From SIG603 sp963611165 (lineage in GTDB: Bacteria; Bacillota; Clostridia; Oscillospirales; Acutalibacteraceae), in contig CAVDQG010000001.1 of NCBI GenBank assembly GCA_963611165.1, positions 67,587 to 131,586 of the forward strand: a stretch of 64,000 nt of DNA. Reading direction: 5' to 3'. The position numbers and the translations under genes were made by a program. The notes below the pieces were generated by a model. It worked only from the letters and a program-made list of their open reading frames with translations, was not told where the DNA came from and made no database searches. Of this stretch, positions 10,073 to 17,748 are shown one piece after another. Every line of letters starts with the position of its first letter. Position 1 is the stretch's first letter.

Positions 10073-11639
10073 ACAAGCTGTCCGTCAAAAACTCAATTTC
10101 CGTCTTTTGCGTTGCCTCGGCGACAAACTCACGAATCAGCTTGTTTTTTGCAAGCTTGCTCTGAAGACTCGAACCCATGGACATATTCTTTCCGAAATAG
10201 TTTTCCTTGGGGTCTGCCTTGTAGCCGTCAAAGCCCGCTACGCTGATTCTCTTGATGCCCATACTGATAAGCAGATTTATGAGCATGAGCGTAGGGTTAT
10301 CGGATATCAAATCGCCCTTGGCAAGGTAAGACGAATAATTGATAACAGCGGCGTCTGACGGTCTTTCCGATATATTCGATGTGATTATCAGCTTGGTATT
10401 CCGTGATTTATCATAGCGGTTTAGTCTTTTCTCGTTTGTGCAAATTAGATAATCGCAGTCGAAAAACTCGGGAACAACATTCACCGCAATGACTAGCGGA
10501 TTTTTCTCGGCGATAAATTTATCTATATCCGATTTTCTCTCGACAAGAGATTTACCCGGAGCGAGAACCAGAATTTCTCTGCCGACAAATTCGCTTTTGA
10601 GTGAGCTTACGCAAGCCTTGTCATCGACAAATCTCTTCTGAAACTCCGTGTAGTATTTCTCCGCCGTGTCCTTTGAGTAGCTTAACTTAACATCCTCGGG
10701 AAGCGAAGAAAGCAGCTCTTTCATGGATTTATTGCTGAGCGTATTTTTCTCGGCAAAATAATTTGCGTAGTTCGGATGGCAGTTGTAACGGGCAGAAAGA
10801 TAGAACGGAAGCGAATATCCCCAGAAATTCTCCGTGAAAATCGGCTTGAGGTAATCGTCCATAATATCGAGCATGGGGTCTATGTTATACCACTTTCCGT
10901 ATTCTCTGTTGAGGAATTCCGCAAAAAGCTCTATGTTTAGATTTCCCGCACCTCTGCCCATACCGTAGACGCTGGCATCGATAACTATATCTCTTTGCAG
11001 ATTTTGCTCGACAAAGTATTTCGCATTGCCGTAAGCCTGCTGTAAATTGTTGTGCGAGTGATAGCCGAGAGTTATCTCGGGGCTTAGGTTGTGGTCGGAA
11101 ATACTGATAAATCTCTTGAGATCGGGAAGCTCCATTGCACCGAAACTGTCCACGATGTAAAAACTGTCGGGCTTAGTCTCGTTAGCCTTTTTGATAAGCT
11201 CGATAAACTCGGTATCGCTGTAGTTAAGCGACGCCATAGCCTGAACATAAACGCCGTAGCCCTTTTCCTTTAACTGTCTGCAAAGCTCAAGTCCCTTATC
11301 AAGCTCTTTTTTCTTGAAGCAAACTCTTATGATGAGCGGATCTTTTTTGTCGGCGTCCGGGAACTCCTCAATCGGAAATTCTCCCAAATTCACCATAACG
11401 GCATACTGCTGATGCGGCTGTTTTTCAGGAAGCAGACTTATCATGTCTTCGACACTGCCAAACTGGGTCTCGCCCTTTTTTCCGCCTTTTATTTTTGAGA
11501 TATAACCGCACTCTATAACATCGGTTTTGCTCACGACAAGCTTTTCGAGTATTGCGCTTATTGCTTCCTCGCCGAAATGCCAGTTGTTAATATATCCGCC
11601 GTCACGCAAGGTGCAGTCGAGTAGTTTAATATTGTGCAT
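10065..11639 (-). CDS. DRE-TIM aldolase domain fused to MptE/sialyltransferase-like Rossmann domain
   Basis: 524 residues. Residues 1-270 form a DRE-TIM metallolyase barrel (HMG-CoA lyase / 4-hydroxy-2-oxovalerate aldolase type): LDCTLRDGG at 7-15 with Arg12-Asp13, the metal-binding HSHNN at 194-198, and GMGRGAGN at 226-233. After a linker with further helices, residues about 350-520 form a second Rossmann-like domain starting ILVLAPGKSL, similar in outline to MptE/DUF115 and GT42-type G-x-G-P-S-L folds. The ATG at 11639 has GGAGG four bases upstream and gives the canonical family start; a TTG at 11663 is possible but less likely. It lies 20 bp after the cytidylyltransferase. The pairing suggests that a carbonyl compound is made or cleaved and then transferred or activated for the polymer. 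Substrate unknown. Confidence 0.7.
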   Translation of the reverse strand: MHNIKLLDCTLRDGGYINNWHFGEEAISAILEKLVVSKTDVIECGYISKIKGGKKGETQFGSVEDMISLLPEKQPHQQYAVMVNLGEFPIEEFPDADKKDPLIIRVCFKKKELDKGLELCRQLKEKGYGVYVQAMASLNYSDTEFIELIKKANETKPDSFYIVDSFGAMELPDLKRFISISDHNLSPEITLGYHSHNNLQQAYGNAKYFVEQNLQRDIVIDASVYGMGRGAGNLNIELFAEFLNREYGKWYNIDPMLDIMDDYLKPIFTENFWGYSLPFYLSARYNCHPNYANYFAEKNTLSNKSMKELLSSLPEDVKLSYSKDTAEKYYTEFQKRFVDDKACVSSLKSEFVGREILVLAPGKSLVERKSDIDKFIAEKNPLVIAVNVVPEFFDCDYLICTNEKRLNRYDKSRNTKLIITSNISERPSDAAVINYSSYLAKGDLISDNPTLMLINLLISMGIKRISVAGFDGYKADPKENYFGKNMSMGSSLQSKLAKNKLIREFVAEATQKTEIEFLTDSLYV

Positions 11640-11659
11640 AAAGCCTCCGTCAGAAGAAA

Positions 11660-12106
11660 TCAATCCTTCTTCTCTTTTTTCTCGGAGCTGTCTCCAAGCT
11701 TCTGTCTTATCTGCGTGGTGGAAATTCCCTTTGTGTACGGCACATAAATTGTGTCGCAGCCGTGCTCCTTGAGCTCAGCCTCAATCTTATTCCAAACCTC
11801 GGTTCCCTTCCAGTCGTCTCCGATGAAAGCAACATCAAAATGATACTTCTCGAGAGCCTCAAGCTTGCTTCTCGATTCGTTCTTAACAACCTCGTCAACA
11901 TAGCGTATTGCGCCGACAATTTCGGCTCTGTCCTCATAGGGAATTACGGTGGAACGGTTCTTGCAATGCATGACCCACTCGTCGGAATGAACACCGACTA
12001 TGAGGTAGTCGCAGTATTCCTTTGCCTGTCTGAAAAGATTCAGATGTCCTATGTGGAACATATCGAATGTACCGACCGTGTAGCCGATTTTATATTTCTT
12101 AGCCAT
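11660..12106 (-). CDS. TagD-like cytidylyltransferase (glycerol-3-phosphate type)
   Basis: 148 residues, a complete small nucleotidyltransferase: GTFDMFHIGH with the HxGH ATP/CTP motif at 18-21, RYVDEVV, GDDWKG and the C-terminal signature ISTTQIR. All match the order in Bacillus TagD, which makes CDP-glycerol from CTP and glycerol 3-phosphate; this protein is about 20 residues longer, mostly after GDDWKG. It is cytosolic and coupled to the epimerase upstream by an 8-bp overlap. The operon also has a CDP-glycerol-type transferase (17749-18912), so CDP-glycerol or a related CDP-polyol is the simplest product. Being packed with an epimerase and an aldolase fusion leaves open a different phosphorylated acceptor. 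Confidence 0.8.
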   Translation of the reverse strand: MAKKYKIGYTVGTFDMFHIGHLNLFRQAKEYCDYLIVGVHSDEWVMHCKNRSTVIPYEDRAEIVGAIRYVDEVVKNESRSKLEALEKYHFDVAFIGDDWKGTEVWNKIEAELKEHGCDTIYVPYTKGISTTQIRQKLGDSSEKKEKKD

Positions 12107-13121
12107 TATTTTCGCTCCTTTCGAGACTTTCTCTCATAGCAGAAACAAGATGTCTTATCATATCGTCAGCACCGAATTTTGGCTTCCAGCCTAATTTTTC
12201 GAGCTTTTCGGTGTCAAGTCTTATCTTAACCGTGCCGTTGTAGCCAAGCTTTGTGATGTCCTCGGGAATGTCGAATTTAAGAGAGATTCCGGACTCGGGG
12301 TAAAGTGCGATAAATCTCTCGGCAAGCTCTTTAATGGATAAATCCGTCGCCATATTCGCTACATTATAAGCTTCGCCCCTCTCACCCTTTTCGAGCACCG
12401 TGAGAATTGCATCTGCGGCGTCGAGCGTATCGCAGTAATTTCGCACGGTGTCTCCCAAAGACTTTAGAACTATGTCCTTTTTCTCTATGACGCACCTTGC
12501 AAATTCGCAAAGAACTCTCTTATCTCCATAGTATGCTCCGCCGCCGTAGCTTGCGGTAAGTCTCACTACTTTTGCAGGAACTGCAAACTGCTTAGCATAA
12601 GCCGCACAGATATTCTCGCACATACGCTTGCTCTCGGAGTAACTCGAGCGCACCGCCATGGGGTCGATGTAACCGCCGTCAGTCTCCTTGACAGACGGCA
12701 TGGAATAATCCGTCTTGCCGTAAACTTCAAGCGAGGAGGTGAAAACAAATCCCAGTGAATTTTTTTCTTTTGCAAGCTCAAGCAAATTGACCGTGCTGTC
12801 GATTGCCGTTGAAATCGTCCTCATGGGGAAATCGATATGCTGGCGGCTTCCGCCCGTCACGGCAGCTGTGTGGACTATGTAGTCTACGCTTTCGCCGTAC
12901 TCAATCGGTTTTGTGACATCGGCGCAAAGCCACTTTATATCACCTCGGTCAAGGCAATCGGAGAAAACGGAGTTTCTTTTCTCTTCGTTGCGATAAACCG
13001 CAATTATTACTGCATTAAGTCCGCTTTTATCATTTGCTTCGAGCACTTTTCTCACAATCCGAGAACCGACCATTCCGGTAGCACCCGTTATCAGTATCGA
13101 TTTATTTCTTAAAAATTCCAT
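12099..13121 (-). CDS. NAD-dependent epimerase/dehydratase (extended SDR)
   Basis: 340 residues from the ATG at 13121. The dinucleotide loop GATGMVG is at 13-19, a conserved HTAA follows beta-4, then TSS at 128-130 and the catalytic Y161-x-x-x-K165 (YSESK). These are the features of extended short-chain dehydrogenases acting on nucleotide sugars. A frame start at 13157 would add 12 Lys-rich residues from inside the flippase gene; the ATG at 13121 begins one base after the flippase stop and puts the Rossmann strand at the usual place, although no strong ribosome site is visible. Overlaps TagD by 8 bp. Probable roles are nucleotide-sugar 4-epimerisation or dehydration. Because its immediate partners are a cytidylyltransferase and an aldolase, a CDP-linked substrate is possible. 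Confidence 0.8.
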   Translation of the reverse strand: MEFLRNKSILITGATGMVGSRIVRKVLEANDKSGLNAVIIAVYRNEEKRNSVFSDCLDRGDIKWLCADVTKPIEYGESVDYIVHTAAVTGGSRQHIDFPMRTISTAIDSTVNLLELAKEKNSLGFVFTSSLEVYGKTDYSMPSVKETDGGYIDPMAVRSSYSESKRMCENICAAYAKQFAVPAKVVRLTASYGGGAYYGDKRVLCEFARCVIEKKDIVLKSLGDTVRNYCDTLDAADAILTVLEKGERGEAYNVANMATDLSIKELAERFIALYPESGISLKFDIPEDITKLGYNGTVKIRLDTEKLEKLGWKPKFGADDMIRHLVSAMRESLERSENNG

Positions 13122-13122
13122 A

Positions 13123-14718
13123 TTACTTTTTGAATGCCTTTTTAATTTTTTTAACATATCTTGAGCCGACCTTGAGAAGATACTTGCCCTCTACAGACTT
13201 AATGTAGCACAAAACAAGAGCAGTAGGAACGGTTATCGCACAGATAATCACATGGATAATAACGCTTAGCCAGCCCCATCCCGTAAAGAGATTCTGACAG
13301 ATGAAATAGTCAATTGCTCCTACAGCCGCCGTAACGAAAACATTGAATGCAAGCTTTGTGAAATACTCAGAAACCTTATATTTGCCCTTAAAGCCGTATT
13401 TATAAACGATAACGGGGTCAAACCACATAAGTGTTGTCCAGTCCGCAATTATCGTGCCGATAAGAACGCCGTCTATTCCCAAACTGTTTACAAGTGCGAC
13501 AGAAACGACAATGTTGATGATCATTCCGGCAACGGGTCTGAACTTAGCCTGCTGAAAAAGTCCCATTGTCGTGCGGAACTTAGACAAAACCAGTCGGTAG
13601 GCATAGGTGAAAATCTGGAAGCCCATCAAAAGAGCAAACGGCTGAGAGATGAGCCACTGGTCGCCTATCCAAACATTGACGAGCTCATCGCCGCAGACAA
13701 ACACACCGACGCCCGCCGTTGCTCCGAGTATCGCTGTGATAAGGTTTATCGACTTGAATATCTCGTACTCATGCTCGCCCTGATTGGAAGCGTGGAGGTT
13801 TCCTATGCTGTGAGAAACAGAGTTGAATATCTTGCTGAAAAGCGTGCGGATTGTCGTGTAGAAAATGTAGTAGTTGGAGTAAAGTCCGACATAATCAATA
13901 CCGAGGAACATAGAAATTACTATGTTATCGGTAGCGTTTAAGACAACGCCGTTAATCTTGTATAGGAAAAGTGCGCCGCAGTCTTTGAAGATTCCCACCG
14001 CTTCCTCACGGCTTAATTTATCATCGCCCGCATTTTTGATGTACGGATACATCTTGTCGGAAAGAACACCTCCGACTATGTTCTGCAAGATAACCTCTGC
14101 TATCATGAAGAACACATATAGCGTGAAATTAGGATAAATCAAAAGCGCCGCAATCTGCACGAGTGAAATTCCAACCGTAAAGAAATAGTTGATTATATTG
14201 AGCAGATATTCCTTTTGATTAGCCTTGATGATTGCCGTTTTGTAGGCAAAGAACAGATAAGACGAAACATTCTTGAAAAGATAGAGGCAGAAAAGGAAGG
14301 ACATATTTATGCCCAGACTTTCAAGCTTTCCTCCGTCCTTGATGATGTACGGCAAAAACGGTATCAGACACAAGCCGATAATCGCAACCGCAATACCGAT
14401 ATATCTGTAAACCGTCTTGTAGAACTTCATGAGAACGGCGATTCTCTTGTGGTCGTTCTCGGCTATCGGCTTATATAACTTATAAAGTATTGCGCTTCCG
14501 ACTCCCAGCTCGGCAAGCGACAGCATGGTAAGAACATTCGAGAAAAGTCCGTTTATACCGAGATAAGACTTACCGAGTGTCTTGATGAATACGGTTCTCA
14601 CCGCAAACTGCATGATTATCGTGATAAGCTGACCGCCTATACTGCTCGTGAAGTTAAAAATCGTGTTCGTCAGTCGTGAGTTTTCTTTTCTTAACGCCTT
14701 TGCGTTTATCTTCTTCAT
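13123..14718 (-). CDS. Wzx-type polysaccharide flippase
   Basis: 531 residues with about 14 membrane helices, an N-terminal FNFTSSIGGQL segment and GKSYLGINGLFSN, both typical of Gram-positive Wzx/MOP-family exporters (RfbX/PST). It should flip the undecaprenyl-diphosphate-linked repeat unit across the membrane for polymerisation by Wzy. AGGAAAGG lies upstream of the ATG. It is separated from the preceding GNAT gene by an 87-bp spacer containing a terminator-like hairpin (14735-14770), so expression of this and the following genes may be lower or separately tuned. Its stop is directly followed by the epimerase start. Confidence 0.9.
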   Translation of the reverse strand: MKKINAKALRKENSRLTNTIFNFTSSIGGQLITIIMQFAVRTVFIKTLGKSYLGINGLFSNVLTMLSLAELGVGSAILYKLYKPIAENDHKRIAVLMKFYKTVYRYIGIAVAIIGLCLIPFLPYIIKDGGKLESLGINMSFLFCLYLFKNVSSYLFFAYKTAIIKANQKEYLLNIINYFFTVGISLVQIAALLIYPNFTLYVFFMIAEVILQNIVGGVLSDKMYPYIKNAGDDKLSREEAVGIFKDCGALFLYKINGVVLNATDNIVISMFLGIDYVGLYSNYYIFYTTIRTLFSKIFNSVSHSIGNLHASNQGEHEYEIFKSINLITAILGATAGVGVFVCGDELVNVWIGDQWLISQPFALLMGFQIFTYAYRLVLSKFRTTMGLFQQAKFRPVAGMIINIVVSVALVNSLGIDGVLIGTIIADWTTLMWFDPVIVYKYGFKGKYKVSEYFTKLAFNVFVTAAVGAIDYFICQNLFTGWGWLSVIIHVIICAITVPTALVLCYIKSVEGKYLLKVGSRYVKKIKKAFKK

Positions 14719-14734
14719 TCTTTTGCCTTTCCTA

Positions 14735-14770
14735 AAAATCGGCGTATCCCCTCACCAAAGCGCCGATTTT
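14735..14770 (-). terminator. Terminator-like hairpin inside the capsule operon (possible attenuator)
   Basis: Inverted repeat AAAATCGGCG / CGCCGATTTT, 10 bp per arm with a 16-base loop. On the minus (transcribed) strand the second arm runs into TTTTT. It sits in the only sizeable spacer in the middle of the operon, between the GNAT gene and the flippase. As it has T-tracts on both strands it could work in either direction. Read-through or antitermination must occur if the downstream genes have no own promoter. Confidence 0.65.
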
Positions 14771-14805
14771 ATATTGAAATTTCATAAAGCAAACCGCATT
14801 TTCGC

Positions 14806-15366
14806 TTATTTCTGCTTTTTCTCCTTAAGCTTAAAATAAGCCTTGGCTTTCAGTTCCTTTAATTTGGAACCCTCTCTCCATTTTACCATTCGGACGCTCG
14901 GATAATCATATCCCTTAAATTTGATATAATCGACCTTTAAAAATCCGTTTTTCACGGCAGTTGCCATTGCGGCATTGTTCTTTGAGGATGTAGTCCAGAA
15001 AATTGTTTTTATTCCGTTTTCCTCTGCCCATTTCTCGCAGGCGCTTACAAGTCTGCTCGCAATCCCGTTCCCGGCAAAATCGGGCAAAACCGCAATAAAT
15101 CTCACAGCCGACGGCTTATTGTCAGAATACCACTTGTTTGATTTCTCGATGCATATCATCATCGTACCGACAATCTTTTCGCCGTCAAAAGCACAGAAAA
15201 CCGCTCCGCCGTCTTTAAGTCTTGAAAAATAATCCTCACGGGTCATTTCGTCATTCTTGAAAGTAAGACCGCTTGCGGCATGAGCCTCAAGCATGACGGC
15301 TCTTATCTCTTCAAAGTGCTCCTCGGGAGAAACCGCTTTTATATCAATGCTTTTCTTCTCAGACAT
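14806..15366 (-). CDS. GNAT-family N-acetyltransferase
   Basis: 186 residues. The GNAT core is visible: ICIEKSNKWY and AVRFIAVLP strands, then the acetyl-CoA pyrophosphate loop DFAGNGIASRLV (Q/R-x-x-G-x-G/A type), followed by WAEENGIKTIFW and the NNAAMATAVKNGF helix. Start ATG at 15366 lies one base after the ATP-grasp stop. Within a capsule operon such enzymes usually N-acetylate an amino sugar or an amino-acid substituent. Next to two ATP-grasp ligases, acetylation of an amino group on a ligated residue is an attractive inference. The lysine-rich tail (last 20 residues) suggests contact with membrane or nucleic acid but has no known meaning. Confidence 0.85.
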   Translation of the reverse strand: MSEKKSIDIKAVSPEEHFEEIRAVMLEAHAASGLTFKNDEMTREDYFSRLKDGGAVFCAFDGEKIVGTMMICIEKSNKWYSDNKPSAVRFIAVLPDFAGNGIASRLVSACEKWAEENGIKTIFWTTSSKNNAAMATAVKNGFLKVDYIKFKGYDYPSVRMVKWREGSKLKELKAKAYFKLKEKKQK

Positions 15367-15367
15367 T

Positions 15368-16564
15368 TTATTTCTTTCCTATAATTTTCTTTATGTGCTT
15401 TTTAACGTCACGCACCTTCATGCGCTTGTCAAAAACCTTTCTGGGGCCCAAATCCTCGCTGTCGTCCGTAAGGCAGAAATCAGAGCTTTCTATCAGCTTT
15501 TTAAGTTCCTTTTTACCGATAAAGCCGTGAAGATAATCCTCCCAGATAACCTTGTCGTTGACAAAGCTCTTGTTTAAGCTGATTTTGTTTTCGCTCGGCA
15601 ATTCTCCGCCCAAGAGAACATCCACCGCTATTGACGGCAAATTTCCTCCGCAAAGAGTGTAAATATAACTCGGGCCGCCGCATCGAAGATTGATTTCTCC
15701 GAAATAGACCTTGTCGCCCGAAACAAGAAGCTCCAAATCGAACATTCCGACATAGTGAAGCTCGGACATATATTTCTCGATTTTCTCGAGAAGACCGCCT
15801 ATTTCATCTGTTGACACCAATCTGCCCTTTAGGGTAACACCTCTGTTAAAAAGTGCAACCTGCTCCTTTTTGATGACGGCGGGAATAAAAGCCTTTTCCC
15901 CGTCGCTCACGCCGTTCATTACTATCTCGGAGTCTATGTGAATAAACTCCTGAAGCATAAATTTTGTGAGTCTCTTTTTGCTTTTTGTTGCCGCAATTCT
16001 CTTTTCAAGCTCGTTTCTGTCGGCACATTTTCCAATGTCCGACTTTCCCGCATGAGCGGAAACAACGGGCTTTAGAAAGACAGGGTAGTTCACATCATCG
16101 GGAATACTCATGTTCTCGTCAGCCAAATCGATGATACTGCTTTTTATGCTCGGAAAACCGCATTTTTCCGCAATAGACAGCTGTACATCCTTTCTCATGA
16201 AATATTCAAGCTGGTGATCTTCGTCCTCGCCTTTCATAAACGGCATGACAAAATTATCCCCAAGCTCGCCCCGTAGGCTGTCGGCAATGTAAATTCCGTG
16301 GTCGTCTGTCGGATAAAGGACGTATGTCTTCGATTTATCCGTATATTCCGTCTTTATTACATTTATGATATCCTCGTCCTTTTTTGACGGAATATCATAA
16401 ACCTTATCTATATATTTGCAAGCTTTTACTATCTCGGTGTCTCGCCTTATGGGCGCATAAATCAAATCAACCGTGTAGCCGCTTTTTCCAAGCGATCTTG
16501 CCGTGCTGATTGAAGTGAGGTAATTTCTTCCGAGAAGTATTACTCTGATATTATCCTTGCTCAT
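15368..16564 (-). CDS. ATP-grasp ligase, paralogue 2 (COG3919/D-aspartate-ligase-like)
   Basis: 398 residues. An N-terminal pre-ATP-grasp Rossmann domain (VILLGRNYLTSISTARSLG) is followed by the ATP-grasp fold: VFLKPVVSAHAGKS (nucleotide lysine and loop), LQEFI (hinge), and YFGEINLRCGG with the metal-binding Glu and Asn. Such enzymes activate a carboxylate as acyl-phosphate and join it to an amine; relatives include D-aspartate ligase and carbamoyl-phosphate-synthase-like proteins. Its ATG overlaps the stop of the preceding, homologous ATP-grasp gene (ATGA), so both are made together. With UDP-glucuronate synthesis in the same operon, amidation of a uronic acid carboxylate by an amino compound is a reasonable guess. 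Substrate not determinable. Confidence 0.8.
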   Translation of the reverse strand: MSKDNIRVILLGRNYLTSISTARSLGKSGYTVDLIYAPIRRDTEIVKACKYIDKVYDIPSKKDEDIINVIKTEYTDKSKTYVLYPTDDHGIYIADSLRGELGDNFVMPFMKGEDEDHQLEYFMRKDVQLSIAEKCGFPSIKSSIIDLADENMSIPDDVNYPVFLKPVVSAHAGKSDIGKCADRNELEKRIAATKSKKRLTKFMLQEFIHIDSEIVMNGVSDGEKAFIPAVIKKEQVALFNRGVTLKGRLVSTDEIGGLLEKIEKYMSELHYVGMFDLELLVSGDKVYFGEINLRCGGPSYIYTLCGGNLPSIAVDVLLGGELPSENKISLNKSFVNDKVIWEDYLHGFIGKKELKKLIESSDFCLTDDSEDLGPRKVFDKRMKVRDVKKHIKKIIGKK

Positions 16565-17736
16565 TTTTTCGCCTTTATCTTTGCTCTTTTTTCTTCAAAA
16601 GCAAAATACTTCTGCGGCTTTTTGTCGCTCTCGCACTTCATAAAGCCATACTGCGTGTTGTCGACAAGCCTTCTGTACTCGTCCCAAGAAAGTGAGCCGT
16701 GAGAAAATTCATCGAGAGCTATTCTCTCGTTCACAACCTCTAAAGGTTTAATCTCGATGGGACTAAACTCATAATTTCCGTGAAGTGCATCACTGAGCAT
16801 CTTCGCAAAGTTCGCTCCGCCGAGCAAAAACGCATAGCCCGAAGCACCCTGTCTTAGATTCAGCTCGTTAAAATAAAGCTTTCCGCCCGATTTAATCACA
16901 TCAATATCAAAAATACCCGTGAAATTCAGGCTTTCGACAAATCGTGTAAAGGCGTCTCTGTATTCCTCATACTTTGAGAACGGCACAAGTCTTCCGACAA
17001 CGGTGACGCCCGAGTGAGAGCCTGTTCCGCCGACAGCCATCTCATATATACCGGGAATCTGAGCATGAACGGAATCGGTGAAGCCGTTGAAGCAAAGCTC
17101 CTCGTCAATCTCGAGGTATTCTTCTGCCAGCATATCGCAGTCGGCAAGCTTAGCCGCACCGCTGACATACTTTCGCAAATCTTCGATGGAATCGCATTTT
17201 CCCATAAAACTTTTTCTCTTTGGAATGGGAGTTGCCGGCTTGACGAACACGGGATATTCAATGTCATCGGGCAATGTGAATTTTCCGTCCTCAATTGTAA
17301 TCGTGCGGCATTTCGTGACATTCAGCCCTACCTTTTCGGCAAGCTGCTTCTGGTAGCCCTTGTCCATAAGGCGCACAACACCGCCCTGCTTATTCTGCAC
17401 ATTCGGCATAAGAAAATCTTCCTTAAGCTCGTTATAGTACATATCTATCGTCTCTGCCGAAAAATCGTCTGTGGGAAGAATTAAAGTTTTCTCTCCCTTT
17501 GACTTGCATCTTTTTTTGAGAAATTCTATGAGTGACTCTCTGTCCTTCTCGCTGATAAAGGTGTAGTCAATGACATATTTGCTTCTGAACTGCGGAGCAA
17601 TTCTCTGCCATGAAATCGGCTTTGGCAGCTTCTGTACAGTTTTCACCGATATAACATCGTAGCCTATTTCTCCGATTGCCCTCGTCATACCGAGAAGCGA
17701 GGTTGAAACTCTGCCTATTACAACTGCTTTTGACAT
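16561..17736 (-). CDS. ATP-grasp ligase, paralogue 1
   Basis: 391 residues, same architecture as the next gene: N-terminal VVIGRVSTSLLGMTRAIG Rossmann domain, DDIEYPVFVKPATPIPKRKS (nucleotide-binding lysine), LAEEYLEIDEEL hinge, and YFNELNLRQGASG, where Glu and Asn bind Mg. The pair probably arose by duplication but has diverged considerably, so the two are likely to add different groups or work in sequence. The ATG at 17736 has AGAGGA upstream. It follows the CDP-glycerol-type transferase by 12 bp. Members of this group in surface-polymer loci are generally uncharacterised carboxylate-amine ligases. Confidence 0.8.
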   Translation of the reverse strand: MSKAVVIGRVSTSLLGMTRAIGEIGYDVISVKTVQKLPKPISWQRIAPQFRSKYVIDYTFISEKDRESLIEFLKKRCKSKGEKTLILPTDDFSAETIDMYYNELKEDFLMPNVQNKQGGVVRLMDKGYQKQLAEKVGLNVTKCRTITIEDGKFTLPDDIEYPVFVKPATPIPKRKSFMGKCDSIEDLRKYVSGAAKLADCDMLAEEYLEIDEELCFNGFTDSVHAQIPGIYEMAVGGTGSHSGVTVVGRLVPFSKYEEYRDAFTRFVESLNFTGIFDIDVIKSGGKLYFNELNLRQGASGYAFLLGGANFAKMLSDALHGNYEFSPIEIKPLEVVNERIALDEFSHGSLSWDEYRRLVDNTQYGFMKCESDKKPQKYFAFEEKRAKIKAKK

Positions 17737-17748
17737 TTTTCGTTCCTC

